In this document: in pieces, positions 16,524-26,265 of the stretch
Numbering within the stretch: position 1 is the first letter of the stretch
Layout of the letters: each line of letters starts with the position of its first letter
Assembly (NCBI RefSeq): GCF_017254835.1
Contig: NZ_JAFKCW010000002.1
Coordinates: forward strand, 124,001-188,000
From: Algoriphagus aestuariicola
GTDB taxonomy: Bacteria; Bacteroidota; Bacteroidia; Cytophagales; Cyclobacteriaceae
Direction of reading: 5' to 3'
Length of the DNA: 64,000 nt
Notes under the pieces: generated by a model
Seen by the model: only the letters and a program-made list of their open reading frames with translations
The model's database searches: none
What the model was told of the DNA's origin: nothing
Position numbers and translations under genes: made by a program

Positions 16524-19001
16524 TCAAAGAATAAACTGGGCGCTGATTTTTACATGGAATGGCTTGGCTCCCGGATTGTCCAAATAAGTCATTCGATGGA
16601 AGAAATCCACACGGAAAAACTTGAAAATGTTCTCAACGCCATAGCCGAGTTCCAGATAGGGATTTCCAAAATCTAGACGTCCAAAGGTCTTGAGCGGATT
16701 GCCCTCCGGATCAACATCAGGCACGTTTTCGATATTATAATCTTTCACAGAGCCCCAGAGGACATTGGCATTGCCCACGAAGCGCCACTTCAAGCGCTTG
16801 ATCAGCGGAATGGAATTCAGCATAAAGCCTTCAAAAGACTGTCTATAACGGATGCTGAAGTACTGGTCTGAGGTGAATTCGGTAAAGTTCATCGTGTTGA
16901 AAGCTGCCGTGGTGTAAAAAAGCGTCTCATTACCCAAATGGTTTTTCAGAATCGGATAAGGCACTTCTCCGAAAATCTTTCCGGCATCCAACTCGTACCT
17001 TCCTACACCCAAAAGGCCCATGTTGATGCGCTGATAGACATAAAGGCTGAGTTTCTGGTACTCTAGGTCTCCACCAAGCCATCTCATCCCTCTGGCATAG
17101 TTGACTTCGAAAATCGGCCATTTGAGAGAGCCAAGGGAAGAGCGCTCGTTGTCATTGATGATGATGATCTCGTCCCGCCCATAGCGAATTCCAGCTCGGA
17201 TCTCCGTGGTTTCGAAGTTTGATCGGTATTCTCTCGTATCCTTTTCCAGATAATAAAAATCATAGAGCGGGTCAAATTGACCGACGTTCACACCGGCTTT
17301 GACCAAAAATCCTTTGAAAAACTCCCGTTGCACATTCAATCCATGATTTGTGCTGAAGTAGGGACTCCGCAAAGTCCCAAACCGAGACGCAGCTAGGAAG
17401 ACGCTATTACTCTGCAGGTTTGCGATCTCCAAACCCACCTGATCGATTTCTTTATTGGAATAGACTTGGGCGGTAGTCCAGCGGCTTCTGTCCAAAATCC
17501 GCGTTGCAGACGCGGCGTACTTCCACTTCATGTCTCCAAATCCGTAAGCCAAATATCCCTTCAGCTCCCACTTCTTGCTGAACTTGTAATTGGTCCTCAG
17601 GCCCATACCGAGACGGACGTTTTCGATGTCGTTGTAGTTGAAGAATCCCGGCCATGGCCCGATATCTATCTTACCGATAGGCTTATATCCGGTTGCAAAA
17701 AATTTCAAGCCCTCGGAATAGAAACGGATAATCGGAATCTTCTTCAGCGTATCGACCATCTGCAACACCGCCAACTCCTCCGAACTCAGCGGATCAGGCC
17801 GATTGGCTTCCCAAAAACTTTCCTCAGCCATCCCAAAATCCGGCTTCAATTCCACCGCTTGGTTGAAGAACTTGGTTTCCTTCGGCTGGTTCACGATCAC
17901 ACTGTCTGTCGATGTGTAAAACTTCGCCAACAATCCCGCAGTGTCATCTGTCACTTGTGCGATTTTTATCAAAACCCGCGTTTTTGAAGGAATCAAGGGC
18001 CCGGCAGAGCTTGGCCCCAATTCCTGTTGGATTTTGATCCGGTCCACAAAATTCAGATTAGCGGCCTTGGGAATCGTCAAGTCCACCTGCTTGAGGGAAT
18101 AGTCTTCTTTCTTAATCCAGATCGTGCCCGTAAATGCCAAATCTTGCTCCCTGCGTGGATAAACCTGCAGTTTGTAGCAGGTATCCTGTCCGACTAGAAC
18201 CGAGTCCAGCAGATCATAGTCGTAGAATGACTTCCATCCATCGGAGATTGGGGAAATGAAATCCTTGTTGAGTATCGAGAGCCAATTTTTATAAAAATTG
18301 TATTCCTGAAAGACCGAACCGGTGATTTGGGAGGTAGTCGAGCCATCCGTGATGCCCACTCCGGTCACTTTGGATTTTTCGATGACTTCTTTTCGGAGTT
18401 CCGGGTTATTCCGATAGTAAAACTTAGAAACGGTCTCGGAGAAAAAGACGGGAAGGATTTTTTCGCCCTCGTCATTGGTCAGCTCCTGGATACTATCTAG
18501 CACATGAGTGACTTTCTGGACGGACTTTCTTTTCCTAAAATCCTCCGAAAGATTGTCTATGTCAATCTCAATCTTGGTATAATTCTTCGTTTCATAGGCG
18601 CTGAGAGATCTTTTATCAAAGTCCTTTCTTCGCTCCGACGCCCGTCTGATGATCTCAAAGGCCGGGTTTTCACCCGCTTCAAAGACAAATGCTTCAAGCT
18701 CGAAATCGCTGGGTCTGAGTTGAAAATTGATGATCTGTTCCAATTGATCGGACAAGGCTTTGGATTGGGTAATGTATCCCAAGTAGCTCACCACCAGACT
18801 GTCACTGAGTGCTCGGGTCGAAATCACATAGTTGCCTTCGAAATCCGTGGTGATTCCGGTCGTCGTACCTTTCAGGATCACATTCGCAAAAGCGATCGGG
18901 TCACCGGTTTCCGCGTCGGCGACTTTTCCCCTAATGGTGTATTGCGCCCACAGGGAGGAGGAAACGAAAAAAAAGAGAATGCTAAAAAAGAGACTACGCA
19001 T
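16524..19001 (-). CDS. DUF5686 outer-membrane protein with carboxypeptidase-like regulatory domain
   Basis: 825 residues from ATG 19001, where the signal peptide begins (MRSLFFSILFFFVSSSLWAQ). A longer reading from 19049 adds 16 residues in front of it. After the signal comes a carboxypeptidase-regulatory-like beta-sandwich (residues about 21-100, YTIRGKVADAETGDPIAFAN), as in TonB-dependent receptors. The DUF5686 region follows and becomes a long C-terminal beta-barrel-like part ending VKISAQFIL. There is no plug domain or TonB box, so it is not a normal TonB receptor. The role is unknown; an envelope transport or assembly function is a guess. Confidence 0.85.
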   Translation of the reverse strand: MRSLFFSILFFFVSSSLWAQYTIRGKVADAETGDPIAFANVILKGTTTGITTDFEGNYVISTRALSDSLVVSYLGYITQSKALSDQLEQIINFQLRPSDFELEAFVFEAGENPAFEIIRRASERRKDFDKRSLSAYETKNYTKIEIDIDNLSEDFRKRKSVQKVTHVLDSIQELTNDEGEKILPVFFSETVSKFYYRNNPELRKEVIEKSKVTGVGITDGSTTSQITGSVFQEYNFYKNWLSILNKDFISPISDGWKSFYDYDLLDSVLVGQDTCYKLQVYPRREQDLAFTGTIWIKKEDYSLKQVDLTIPKAANLNFVDRIKIQQELGPSSAGPLIPSKTRVLIKIAQVTDDTAGLLAKFYTSTDSVIVNQPKETKFFNQAVELKPDFGMAEESFWEANRPDPLSSEELAVLQMVDTLKKIPIIRFYSEGLKFFATGYKPIGKIDIGPWPGFFNYNDIENVRLGMGLRTNYKFSKKWELKGYLAYGFGDMKWKYAASATRILDRSRWTTAQVYSNKEIDQVGLEIANLQSNSVFLAASRFGTLRSPYFSTNHGLNVQREFFKGFLVKAGVNVGQFDPLYDFYYLEKDTREYRSNFETTEIRAGIRYGRDEIIIINDNERSSLGSLKWPIFEVNYARGMRWLGGDLEYQKLSLYVYQRINMGLLGVGRYELDAGKIFGEVPYPILKNHLGNETLFYTTAAFNTMNFTEFTSDQYFSIRYRQSFEGFMLNSIPLIKRLKWRFVGNANVLWGSVKDYNIENVPDVDPEGNPLKTFGRLDFGNPYLELGYGVENIFKFFRVDFFHRMTYLDNPGAKPFHVKISAQFIL

Positions 19002-19122
19002 CGATTTGCAAAAACACAGCTGGTGAATTCGGCCGCAAGATAAATTCAAAGCAGCCCTACTTGGTTAGACCAAGATGTGAATATTTCCAAACAACATGCG
19101 ATTTCTGTAGCGAAGTATGCTC

Positions 19123-19151
19123 TTGGAATGAACTTTCCACTTGTATATTTG
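19123..19151 (+). promoter_or_regulatory. Bacteroidota-type promoter of lhgO
   Basis: TTG at 19123-19125, 18 bases, then TATATTTG at 19144-19151, an exact match to TTG-N18-TAnnTTTG. The lhgO ATG follows 20 bases after the -7 element, leaving a short leader. Confidence 0.6.
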
Positions 19152-19171
19152 AGATCAAATTGACTTTGAAA

Positions 19172-20371
19172 ATGACATACGATATAGCCATTGTTGGAGG
19201 CGGAATTGTCGGCCTGGCCACGGGACTGAAAATCCAAAAAGCACGACCTGATCTCAAGATTGTGATTTTGGAAAAAGAGGATCAATTGGCCAAACACCAA
19301 ACCGGGAATAATTCGGGTGTGATCCACTCAGGACTCTACTACAAGCCAGGTTCACTCAAAGCCACAAATTGTATTAGTGGATACCACGAGCTGGTGCAAT
19401 TTTGCGAAGAGGAAAAAATTCCCTTTGAAATCACCGGCAAAGTGGTCGTGGCCACGAGAGAAGAGCAAAAACCATTGCTACAGACTCTGTTGGATCGCGG
19501 CTTGGCGAATGGGCTCGAAGGGACCCGATACATTACTTTGGAAGAACTCAAGGGCTATGAACCACACTGCGCCGGAGTAGCCGCCATCCATGTACCCCAG
19601 ACTGGAATTGTGGATTACTATCAAGTTGCTTTGGCTTATGGACGAAAAATCATTCAGAATGGCGGAGAAATCTTATTGAACCATAAGGTTCTGAATATAA
19701 GCCAAAAGGAAGGTATCAACCACATCGAAACTCCAAACAAAACCGTTGAAGCCAAATTGGTCATCAATTGTGCTGGACTCTATTCGGACAAGGTGGCTAA
19801 GATGAATGATCCAGCTGTAGACGACGTGAAGATCATTCCTTTCAGGGGAGAATACTTCAAGCTGAAAAAGGAAAAAGAATACCTGGTCAAAAATCTGATC
19901 TATCCCGTGCCTGATCCAAATTTCCCATTCTTGGGGGTACATTTTACCCGGATGAAAAAAGGCGGGGTCGAAGCGGGCCCAAATGCAGTGCTGGCTTTTC
20001 GCAGAGAAGGATATAAAAAATCCCAAATCAATCTCAGTGAGCTCGCAGAGTCGCTGGCTTGGCCTGGCTTCCAAAAAGTGGCTGCAAAATACTGGAAAAC
20101 CGGTTTCGGCGAGTTGTACCGATCTTTTTCAAAGGCGGCCTTTACCAAAGCGCTTCAGGAATTAATCCCGGAAATCCAGGAGTCTGATCTGGTCGAAGGC
20201 GGAGCCGGGGTTCGGGCCCAAGCCTGCGACAGAACGGGGGGCTTGCTGGACGACTTTGCCATCAGGGAATCCCAATTCGCGATCAACGTGCTCAATGCTC
20301 CTTCTCCAGCCGCCACAAGTTCACTTGCGATTGGTGGCACGGTAGCGGCGATGGCCCTGAAAAGGTTTTGA
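19172..20371 (+). CDS. lhgO: L-2-hydroxyglutarate oxidase (LhgO-type FAD oxidoreductase)
   Basis: FAD enzyme of the DAO family that oxidises L-2-hydroxyglutarate to 2-oxoglutarate, feeding electrons to the membrane quinone pool. 399 residues from ATG 19172 (MTYDIAIVGGGIVGLATGLK); the open frame reaches back to 19061, but a good promoter lies inside that extension. Signatures are the dinucleotide-binding GGGIVGLA, the HQTGNNSGVIHSGLYYKPGS block and the C-terminal VRAQACDRTGGLLDDFAI. It is convergent with the GltB-like gene, only 7 bases apart. The assignment rests on strong family resemblance. Confidence 0.9.
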   Translation: MTYDIAIVGGGIVGLATGLKIQKARPDLKIVILEKEDQLAKHQTGNNSGVIHSGLYYKPGSLKATNCISGYHELVQFCEEEKIPFEITGKVVVATREEQKPLLQTLLDRGLANGLEGTRYITLEELKGYEPHCAGVAAIHVPQTGIVDYYQVALAYGRKIIQNGGEILLNHKVLNISQKEGINHIETPNKTVEAKLVINCAGLYSDKVAKMNDPAVDDVKIIPFRGEYFKLKKEKEYLVKNLIYPVPDPNFPFLGVHFTRMKKGGVEAGPNAVLAFRREGYKKSQINLSELAESLAWPGFQKVAAKYWKTGFGELYRSFSKAAFTKALQELIPEIQESDLVEGGAGVRAQACDRTGGLLDDFAIRESQFAINVLNAPSPAATSSLAIGGTVAAMALKRF

Positions 20372-20378
20372 TCGAAGG

Positions 20379-21899
20379 TCAGTCCAAATGATGCGCAACT
20401 GAATCGGGGAAAAAGCGATTCGCGAAATCCACCATTTCATCTCCCCGTACCAGATCACGGACAGTCAACTGGGAGGTATGCTCATGGCCTGTGGCGCCCA
20501 ACAATTCCTTGACTGCGTGAACCGTGTTTTTGTGGAAATTGTAGACCCGCTCCGACTTGTCAGTGACGACGAGTCCTTTTTCCAGATGCTTGTCCTGCGT
20601 AGCAACTCCCGTCGGGCAGGCGTTGGTATTGCAGCGAAGGGCCTGGATACAGCCTAGGCTAAACATAAAGCCCCTTGCCGAATTGCACATATCGGCTCCG
20701 AGGGCCAGATTTTTGACAATCGCAAAGGCACTGATCGCCTTCCCGGACGCTATGAGCTTAATTCGGTTTTTGATATCATACTTCTCTAGGGTAAGCCTTG
20801 CAAAAATCAAAGCGGGCTCCAATGGAAGTCCGACGCTGTCCGAAAATTCCAGCGGTGCCGCTCCGGTCCCCCCTTCCGCTCCATCGATGGTGATGAAATC
20901 GGGGTAAATACCCTCCGAGACCATAGCTTTGCAGATTGCTTCAAATTCCTCCGTTTTGCCGATGCAAAGTTTAAAACCGATGGGTTTGCCGTCTGACAGC
21001 TCTCGGAGCCTTTTCACAAACAGCACCAGTTGGTGGGTATTGGAAAAAGCGGAATGCGCAGGTGGCGACAGTATGGTTGTGCCTGGAACTACGCCCCTGA
21101 TTTCGGCAATTTCGGCAGTGTTCTTCACGCCTGGTAGCACTCCCCCATGGCCTGGTTTTGCACCTTGGGAAATCTTGATTTCAATCATTTTGACCTCGGG
21201 CCAAGATGCCTTTTCCCTAAACTTTTCGCCGTCAAAGAACCCGTGTCCATCTCGACAACCAAAATACCCTGTGCCGATCTGCCAGCACAAGTCACCCCCC
21301 TGACGGTGGTGGGGAGATATTCCGCCCTCGCCTGTATTGTGAAAAAATTTTCCCTTTTTTGCTCCCTTGTTTAAGGCCATCACCGCATTCCCGCTTAGGG
21401 ATCCAAAACTCATCGCCGAAATATTAAAAATAGAGGCGGAATAGGGCTGCCTACAATCTGCTCCGCCTACTATCACACGGAGATCTTCCTCACGGGGGCT
21501 CTTGGCATAAATCGAATGCCTTAGCGCTACGTAATCTTCCTCATTGATATCACGCTGCGTGCCAAAGGGATGCGTATCATTTACGTTTTTTGCCCTACGA
21601 TACACGAGCGCACGAAGATTTCTGCTGAAGGGCCTCCCACTGGTATTTGATTCGATGAAGTATTGCTGAATCTCGGGACTGATGGACTCCAGAAAATACC
21701 TAAAATGACCCACCACTGGGAAGTTCCTCAGGATTGCGTGTTTCTTCTGGCTCGCGTCCCAAACGCCTACACAAGCGATCAAAAAGAGTATAAACAAAAT
21801 CAGATAACCGATTCTGAACGAATCAAAATCATTAAGCCACATGAAAAAAAGCGTGGCTAAAAAAAGGCCTATCAAGACCACGAGTGAAAGCTTTCTCAT
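20379..21899 (-). CDS. FMN-binding glutamate synthase family protein, membrane-anchored
   Basis: 506 residues: two N-terminal membrane helices (about 5-20 and 29-45), then a TIM-barrel domain like the FMN domain of the glutamate synthase large subunit. Markers are GEGGISPHHR, KISQGAKPGHGGVLPGVK, TIDGAEGGTGAAP and the 3Fe-4S cysteine set CIQALRCNTNACPTG (C-x5-C-x4-C). The amidotransferase domain and the GltB central and C-terminal parts are missing. It cannot by itself take ammonia from glutamine, so its physiological reaction is unknown. It is not next to gltD. Confidence 0.88.
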   Translation of the reverse strand: MRKLSLVVLIGLFLATLFFMWLNDFDSFRIGYLILFILFLIACVGVWDASQKKHAILRNFPVVGHFRYFLESISPEIQQYFIESNTSGRPFSRNLRALVYRRAKNVNDTHPFGTQRDINEEDYVALRHSIYAKSPREEDLRVIVGGADCRQPYSASIFNISAMSFGSLSGNAVMALNKGAKKGKFFHNTGEGGISPHHRQGGDLCWQIGTGYFGCRDGHGFFDGEKFREKASWPEVKMIEIKISQGAKPGHGGVLPGVKNTAEIAEIRGVVPGTTILSPPAHSAFSNTHQLVLFVKRLRELSDGKPIGFKLCIGKTEEFEAICKAMVSEGIYPDFITIDGAEGGTGAAPLEFSDSVGLPLEPALIFARLTLEKYDIKNRIKLIASGKAISAFAIVKNLALGADMCNSARGFMFSLGCIQALRCNTNACPTGVATQDKHLEKGLVVTDKSERVYNFHKNTVHAVKELLGATGHEHTSQLTVRDLVRGDEMVDFANRFFPDSVAHHLD

Positions 21900-21944
21900 A
21901 AACCTGACTGGATAATAATTGGGAAAATAGCTATTCTAAATCAA

Positions 21945-22907
21945 TCAAACCCTATTCAAAAACTCCAAGAATCGATATTCGCCGAATGTAAACTCCTGAT
22001 CTTTGAGCAAAAAGCCGGTGTGACCTCCCCTTTTTGGCATTTCAAGAAACAGGTTTGACTTGGATTCGGCAAGGCGCGTGGGAAAGCAGGCCGCTCCCAA
22101 GAGCGGATCATTGACCGCGTTGATGATGAGTGTGGGGATTGCGATGTGCTCCAGCCAATTGTCAGCGCTCACACTTTCATAAAAATCCGCCGCATCCTTG
22201 AAGCCATGCAGCTTTGCGGTAAAATGCGTATCGAAAGCGTCGAAATCCTGGACACGTCGAAGCAAATCTAGATCCACCAAATCAGGAAACTGAAGTGCTT
22301 TCGCCTCCATTTTCTTTTTCAGCTTGCCTAGAAACCGATTTTTGTAAAAGAGATTGGAGCGGAGTTTCAGCGTAGCGGCGCTTGAAGCGAGATTGCAGGG
22401 TGTAGAGTAGACGGCAGCTCTGGAGATCTGCGCTGGCAAATCCGAACCCTTTTCCCCCAAATATTTCAGCGTCTGCGCGCCTCCCATGCTGATTCCTGCA
22501 AGGAAGATCTCTTCATAAGTAGCTTGATTGAGCGCGTGTTGCACCACTGTCTCCAGATCATAACTTGCACCATGATGATAAAGAATCGGCCTTAGGTTTA
22601 TCTCACCGCAGCAAGTCCGGTTGTTCCAGACGAGTACGTCGATCCCGTTTTGGTTGAAAATTTTGGCTAATCCCATCGCGTAGTGCCTCTTGGAGTCTCC
22701 TTCCAAGCCATGGGATACTATCAGGAGCTTCGTTCCCCCAATTCTGGCCCAATCCACGTTCAAAAAATCCCCATCCGGCGTGTCGATCTTCTCTCTATAA
22801 TAGGAAACTCCATCGATTTTCCTCAAGAGACTCGGGACTATAGTCTCCAGGTGGGCGTTAAAAAGGTATCGGGGAGGTTTGGAATAGGCACTTGTGATGA
22901 TCGGCAT
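21945..22907 (-). CDS. YheT family alpha/beta hydrolase
   Basis: Predicted esterase of the YheT/ABHD family, 320 residues from ATG 22907 (MPIITSAYSKPPRYLFNAHL), the family-typical opening; an ATG at 22931 would add eight residues. The fold markers are present: the oxyanion HGLEGDSKRHY, the nucleophile elbow GISMGGAQT, an Asp in NAVNDPLLG and the catalytic His in KRGGHTGFL. All three catalytic residues appear intact. The natural substrate of this group is poorly known. The gene is single, 45 bases upstream of the GltB-like gene on the same strand. Confidence 0.88.
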   Translation of the reverse strand: MPIITSAYSKPPRYLFNAHLETIVPSLLRKIDGVSYYREKIDTPDGDFLNVDWARIGGTKLLIVSHGLEGDSKRHYAMGLAKIFNQNGIDVLVWNNRTCCGEINLRPILYHHGASYDLETVVQHALNQATYEEIFLAGISMGGAQTLKYLGEKGSDLPAQISRAAVYSTPCNLASSAATLKLRSNLFYKNRFLGKLKKKMEAKALQFPDLVDLDLLRRVQDFDAFDTHFTAKLHGFKDAADFYESVSADNWLEHIAIPTLIINAVNDPLLGAACFPTRLAESKSNLFLEMPKRGGHTGFLLKDQEFTFGEYRFLEFLNRV

Positions 22908-23048
22908 GAGATCCCTTATCTGATTCTTCATTCGAAAATAACACAGCCTTAATCACTGCCCAATCAAGGGCATTTACTTTTGGGAAGAATTTTTCTTCAT
23001 AGGGTATACAAGTAAAAATGGGAGCTGCGGGTGCAAGCTCCTTTTTTT

Positions 23049-23396
23049 TTAGCTTTTCAGGAGTTCGACTTCCAGCAAAGCCATTTCCACGAGCTGCAAA
23101 AAAGCATCAAAGTGGGTATCAAAAGATGCTCCAAAACCTTCAGAGTCTAGGATTTCCTTTCCTTGCTGCAGCGAATCCGCTAAAAGCTCAAAATCAAACA
23201 TGGCTATGGTCGGCTTGATCTTGTGTCTGATCAGCTGAATTTTCACATGGTCCTTTTCAGCCCTGCCTTCCGAATACTGGGATTTCAGTTCCAGTAGTCC
23301 GGTATATATAGCTGCAGTCAACTCGATCCTAAAGGCATCATCGCCGTCGGCCATTTCCAGAATCCTTTGGTTCAATTCCGGGTAGATGTTGTTCAT
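23049..23396 (-). CDS. Hpt-like phosphotransfer protein, coupled to the flavoprotein gene
   Basis: 115 residues from ATG 23396, whose codon overlaps the TGA of the upstream flavoprotein gene (ATGA). It looks all-helical. The pattern GDDAFRIELTAAIYTGLLEL, then about 18 residues, then IRHKIKPTIAMFDFELLADS matches a histidine phosphotransfer (Hpt) domain, with the His of RHKIKPT (near residue 62) as the candidate phosphorylation site. Bacteroidota Hpt domains often read HKIKPT. No histidine kinase or response regulator is adjacent, so the partner is unknown. Confidence 0.6.
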   Translation of the reverse strand: MNNIYPELNQRILEMADGDDAFRIELTAAIYTGLLELKSQYSEGRAEKDHVKIQLIRHKIKPTIAMFDFELLADSLQQGKEILDSEGFGASFDTHFDAFLQLVEMALLEVELLKS

Positions 23397-24607
23397 ATAG
23401 TACGCTCCTTTATGGACTTCCCGGCAAGATATCCAGTCGACCAAGCGGCTTGAAAATTAAAGCCACCTGTAATTCCATCAATGTTCAGGACTTCGCCGGC
23501 AAAGTATAGGTTTGGGTGATAAATACTTTGCATGGTTTCGGGGTCCACCCCTTCCAAAGAGATTCCGCCTGCTGTGACGAATTCTTCCTTGAATGTGGTC
23601 TTTCCGCTGACCACCAAGATATAGCAAAAAAGATTTTGAACTAGCTTGTTGATGGACTTTTTTGTCAGATTTCCCACGAGGGTATTTTCTTCGATTTCCG
23701 CCTTTTCGCAAAAGTGCTCCCAAAGCCTACCGGGTATTTCAAACAATGGATGAGAGCGTAGCTTTCTGTTGGGATGAGCTTTGGCATAGCTTAGCAAATG
23801 CTCCAAATAGTCGTTTTCGCCATAGTTTGCATTCCAGTTTATAATGGCGCGCGCGCGGTACTGGTGGTCATGAAGCCATTCCGCTCCAAAAGCGGAAAGC
23901 TTTAGTACCGCTGGCCCGCTTATTCCCCAGTGGGTCACCAGCACCGGACCTCGGTAATTCAATTTCGTCCCCTCGATCTTCACCCAGCCCTCGGGCACCG
24001 CTATTCCCATCAGTTCCCGGATTGATTCTCCCGGAGTATTGAAAGTAAAAAGTGAGGGAATAGGATCTTGTATCTTGTGCCTAAGTGATTTAAGAAAATA
24101 ATATCCATCTGATTTAGGCTGCCCCCCCGTCGCTACGACAACGTAGTCGCATCGAAAAACCCCTTTTTCTGTGATTAATTCAAAGCCCTTTTCCAAGGGA
24201 TTCAATTCTTTTATTCCCGTGGAAATCTGGATCGACACTTTGGCTTTTTCTGCTTCCAGTTGCAGGCATTCAATGATGGATTGGGAGGAATCGCTAAGCG
24301 GAAATACACGCCCGTCAGGTTCCACCTTGAGCTCTACCCCACGGGACTGAAACCAAGCAAAAGTATCCGCGATAGAAAAATGCCGGAATGTCCGCTTCAG
24401 AAACTTCTCACCACGGGGATAGTTTTTGACCAACTTGGATACCTCCATTGGCCTGTGGGTTACGTTGCACCTCCCACCTCCCGAGACTTTCACTTTGGAG
24501 AGCAGCTTGGGGCTTTTCTCAAAAATAGTTACATCCACACCGGGACCACTCGCGTGGATTGCGGCAAAATAGCCCGCTGCTCCCCCACCGATTACCGCTA
24601 CTTTCAA
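23393..24607 (-). CDS. HI0933/BaiN-like NAD(P)/FAD-dependent oxidoreductase
   Basis: 404-residue flavoprotein. It has an N-terminal FAD-binding GGGAAGYFAAIHA (7-19), the family-specific KVKVSGGGRCNVTHRP (about 38-53), an inserted substrate or lid domain, and the C-terminal block FVTAGGISLEGVDPETMQS and GFNFQAAWSTGYLAG. This family is widespread with few known reactions; one member reduces bile acids, but that cannot be transferred here. Translation of the following Hpt-like gene is probably coupled through the ATGA overlap. Confidence 0.92.
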   Translation of the reverse strand: MKVAVIGGGAAGYFAAIHASGPGVDVTIFEKSPKLLSKVKVSGGGRCNVTHRPMEVSKLVKNYPRGEKFLKRTFRHFSIADTFAWFQSRGVELKVEPDGRVFPLSDSSQSIIECLQLEAEKAKVSIQISTGIKELNPLEKGFELITEKGVFRCDYVVVATGGQPKSDGYYFLKSLRHKIQDPIPSLFTFNTPGESIRELMGIAVPEGWVKIEGTKLNYRGPVLVTHWGISGPAVLKLSAFGAEWLHDHQYRARAIINWNANYGENDYLEHLLSYAKAHPNRKLRSHPLFEIPGRLWEHFCEKAEIEENTLVGNLTKKSINKLVQNLFCYILVVSGKTTFKEEFVTAGGISLEGVDPETMQSIYHPNLYFAGEVLNIDGITGGFNFQAAWSTGYLAGKSIKERTI

Positions 24608-24638
24608 TGTCTATAATCTATTAGCTTACAGGAAATTA

Positions 24639-26183
24639 TTATCTTCTTCTTTTACCAGAGAATGAGCCTAGAATTCCCCTTGCAAGCTCGCGAAAAAGGG
24701 TTCGGCCAAGCTGTCTGACCATGGTGTTTTTACTTAGCTCTTCGATAAGAGATTCATCTTCTTTCGTGCGACTACCTGTGGTTCGGGAAGACGAGGGGCC
24801 GGGAAGCACGGCTTTCTCCTGAGCTTCTTGGACCGCCTGCATCTTACGCTCCAAAATCTCGAAGGCGCTGTCGTGATCCAAATCCTGGTTGTATTTATAC
24901 ACCAAATCAGAGCTTTTTACCAATTGGTCGATCTCGCTATCTTCCAAAATGTCCATTCGGGTGATCGGCGCTCTGACCAAGGTGTGGGCAAGCGGAGTGG
25001 GTATCCCCTTTTCGTTAAGAGCCGTCACCACTGCTTCTCCAATTCCCATAGCAGTCAACACCTCTGCTGTATTATAAAACGGCGAATCCGGATAATTCTC
25101 GGCAGTCTTGGTGATCGCTTTACGATCTTTGGCCGTGAAGGCTCTCAACGCGTGCTGTACTTTCAACCCAAGCTGTCCCAGCACGCTTTCCGGAACGTCA
25201 GTTGGAGTTTGTGTGCAAAAGAACACGCCCACTCCTTTGGATCGGATGAGCTTTACAATGGCTTCTATCTTTTCCAACAGGTCCTTGGAAGCATTGCCAA
25301 AGACCAAATGCGCCTCATCGATGAAAAGGCAAAGCTTGGGCTGGTCAGCATCTCCCTGCTCAGGAAAAGTCTCATAAATCTCGGAGAGAAGACTCAGCAT
25401 AAACGTGGAAAACAACTTGGGCCGACTCTGAATGTCCGTCAGTCGAATTACCGAGATGACGCCTTTACCGTCTTTGGTCCGAACAAAATCATCCACATCA
25501 AAGGAAAGTTCACCAAAAAAACGTTCCGCACCCTGCTGCTCCAGCTCGATGATCTTGCGCATGATCGTATTGACTGAAGCAGACGACACCTGCCCGAATT
25601 CCTTTTCGATTGCCGTTTTCCCCTCGTTGGTTATAAACTGCAAAACGCGCTTGAAGTCCTTCAGGTCCAGCAATGGCAAATGGTGCGTGTCACAATAGCG
25701 GAAAACCAAGGCTACAACGCCCTGCTGGGTATCATTCAGTTCCAGGATTTGGGAAAGCAATACAGGGCCAAACTCCGACACCGTGGCTTTCAACCTAACT
25801 CCTTTCTCATTGGAGATGGACATCAATTCCACTGGAAGCCCTTGTGGTGTATAGTCAACCCCTATCGTTGCTGACCTTTTCAGTATAAAATCAGAAGATT
25901 CTCCAGGTTTCGCAAGCCCAGAAAGATCCCCCTTGAGATCCATCAACACGGAAGGCACGCCCTTCAGCGACAGCTGCTCGGCAATTACCTGAAGGGTTTT
26001 GGTCTTGCCCGTTCCGGTGGCTCCAGCGATCAGGCCATGACGGTTCATGGTCTTCAGCGGTACTTTTACCTGGGCCTGGTCCACCGGCTGTCCATCCAGA
26101 ATTCCTGCGCCTAAAACGATGTAGTCTTTCTTGAATACTTGGCCGTCTTCCAGGCATTTTTTGAACTGCTCAATAGTGCTCAT
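24639..26183 (-). CDS. HerA-like ATPase (DUF853 family)
   Basis: 514-residue P-loop ATPase of the HerA/FtsK superfamily, DUF853 type. Walker A is GATGTGKTKT (near residues 54-63) and Walker B LCLFIDEAHLVFG (near 287-299). There is a later arginine-finger-type region and a Lys/Arg-rich C terminus (GSFSGKRRR). Relatives are hexameric ring ATPases thought to move DNA or proteins; no NurA nuclease gene is adjacent. It lies about 30 bases upstream of the HI0933-like gene on the same strand. Confidence 0.88.
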   Translation of the reverse strand: MSTIEQFKKCLEDGQVFKKDYIVLGAGILDGQPVDQAQVKVPLKTMNRHGLIAGATGTGKTKTLQVIAEQLSLKGVPSVLMDLKGDLSGLAKPGESSDFILKRSATIGVDYTPQGLPVELMSISNEKGVRLKATVSEFGPVLLSQILELNDTQQGVVALVFRYCDTHHLPLLDLKDFKRVLQFITNEGKTAIEKEFGQVSSASVNTIMRKIIELEQQGAERFFGELSFDVDDFVRTKDGKGVISVIRLTDIQSRPKLFSTFMLSLLSEIYETFPEQGDADQPKLCLFIDEAHLVFGNASKDLLEKIEAIVKLIRSKGVGVFFCTQTPTDVPESVLGQLGLKVQHALRAFTAKDRKAITKTAENYPDSPFYNTAEVLTAMGIGEAVVTALNEKGIPTPLAHTLVRAPITRMDILEDSEIDQLVKSSDLVYKYNQDLDHDSAFEILERKMQAVQEAQEKAVLPGPSSSRTTGSRTKEDESLIEELSKNTMVRQLGRTLFRELARGILGSFSGKRRR

Positions 26184-26265
26184 GGGGAAAAGTTTTGGGT
26201 TCCAAACTACAAAAAAACCCTGAGTCTCCTCAAGGTTTTCAGTTTAGCGGAATGCTTGCACTCGG

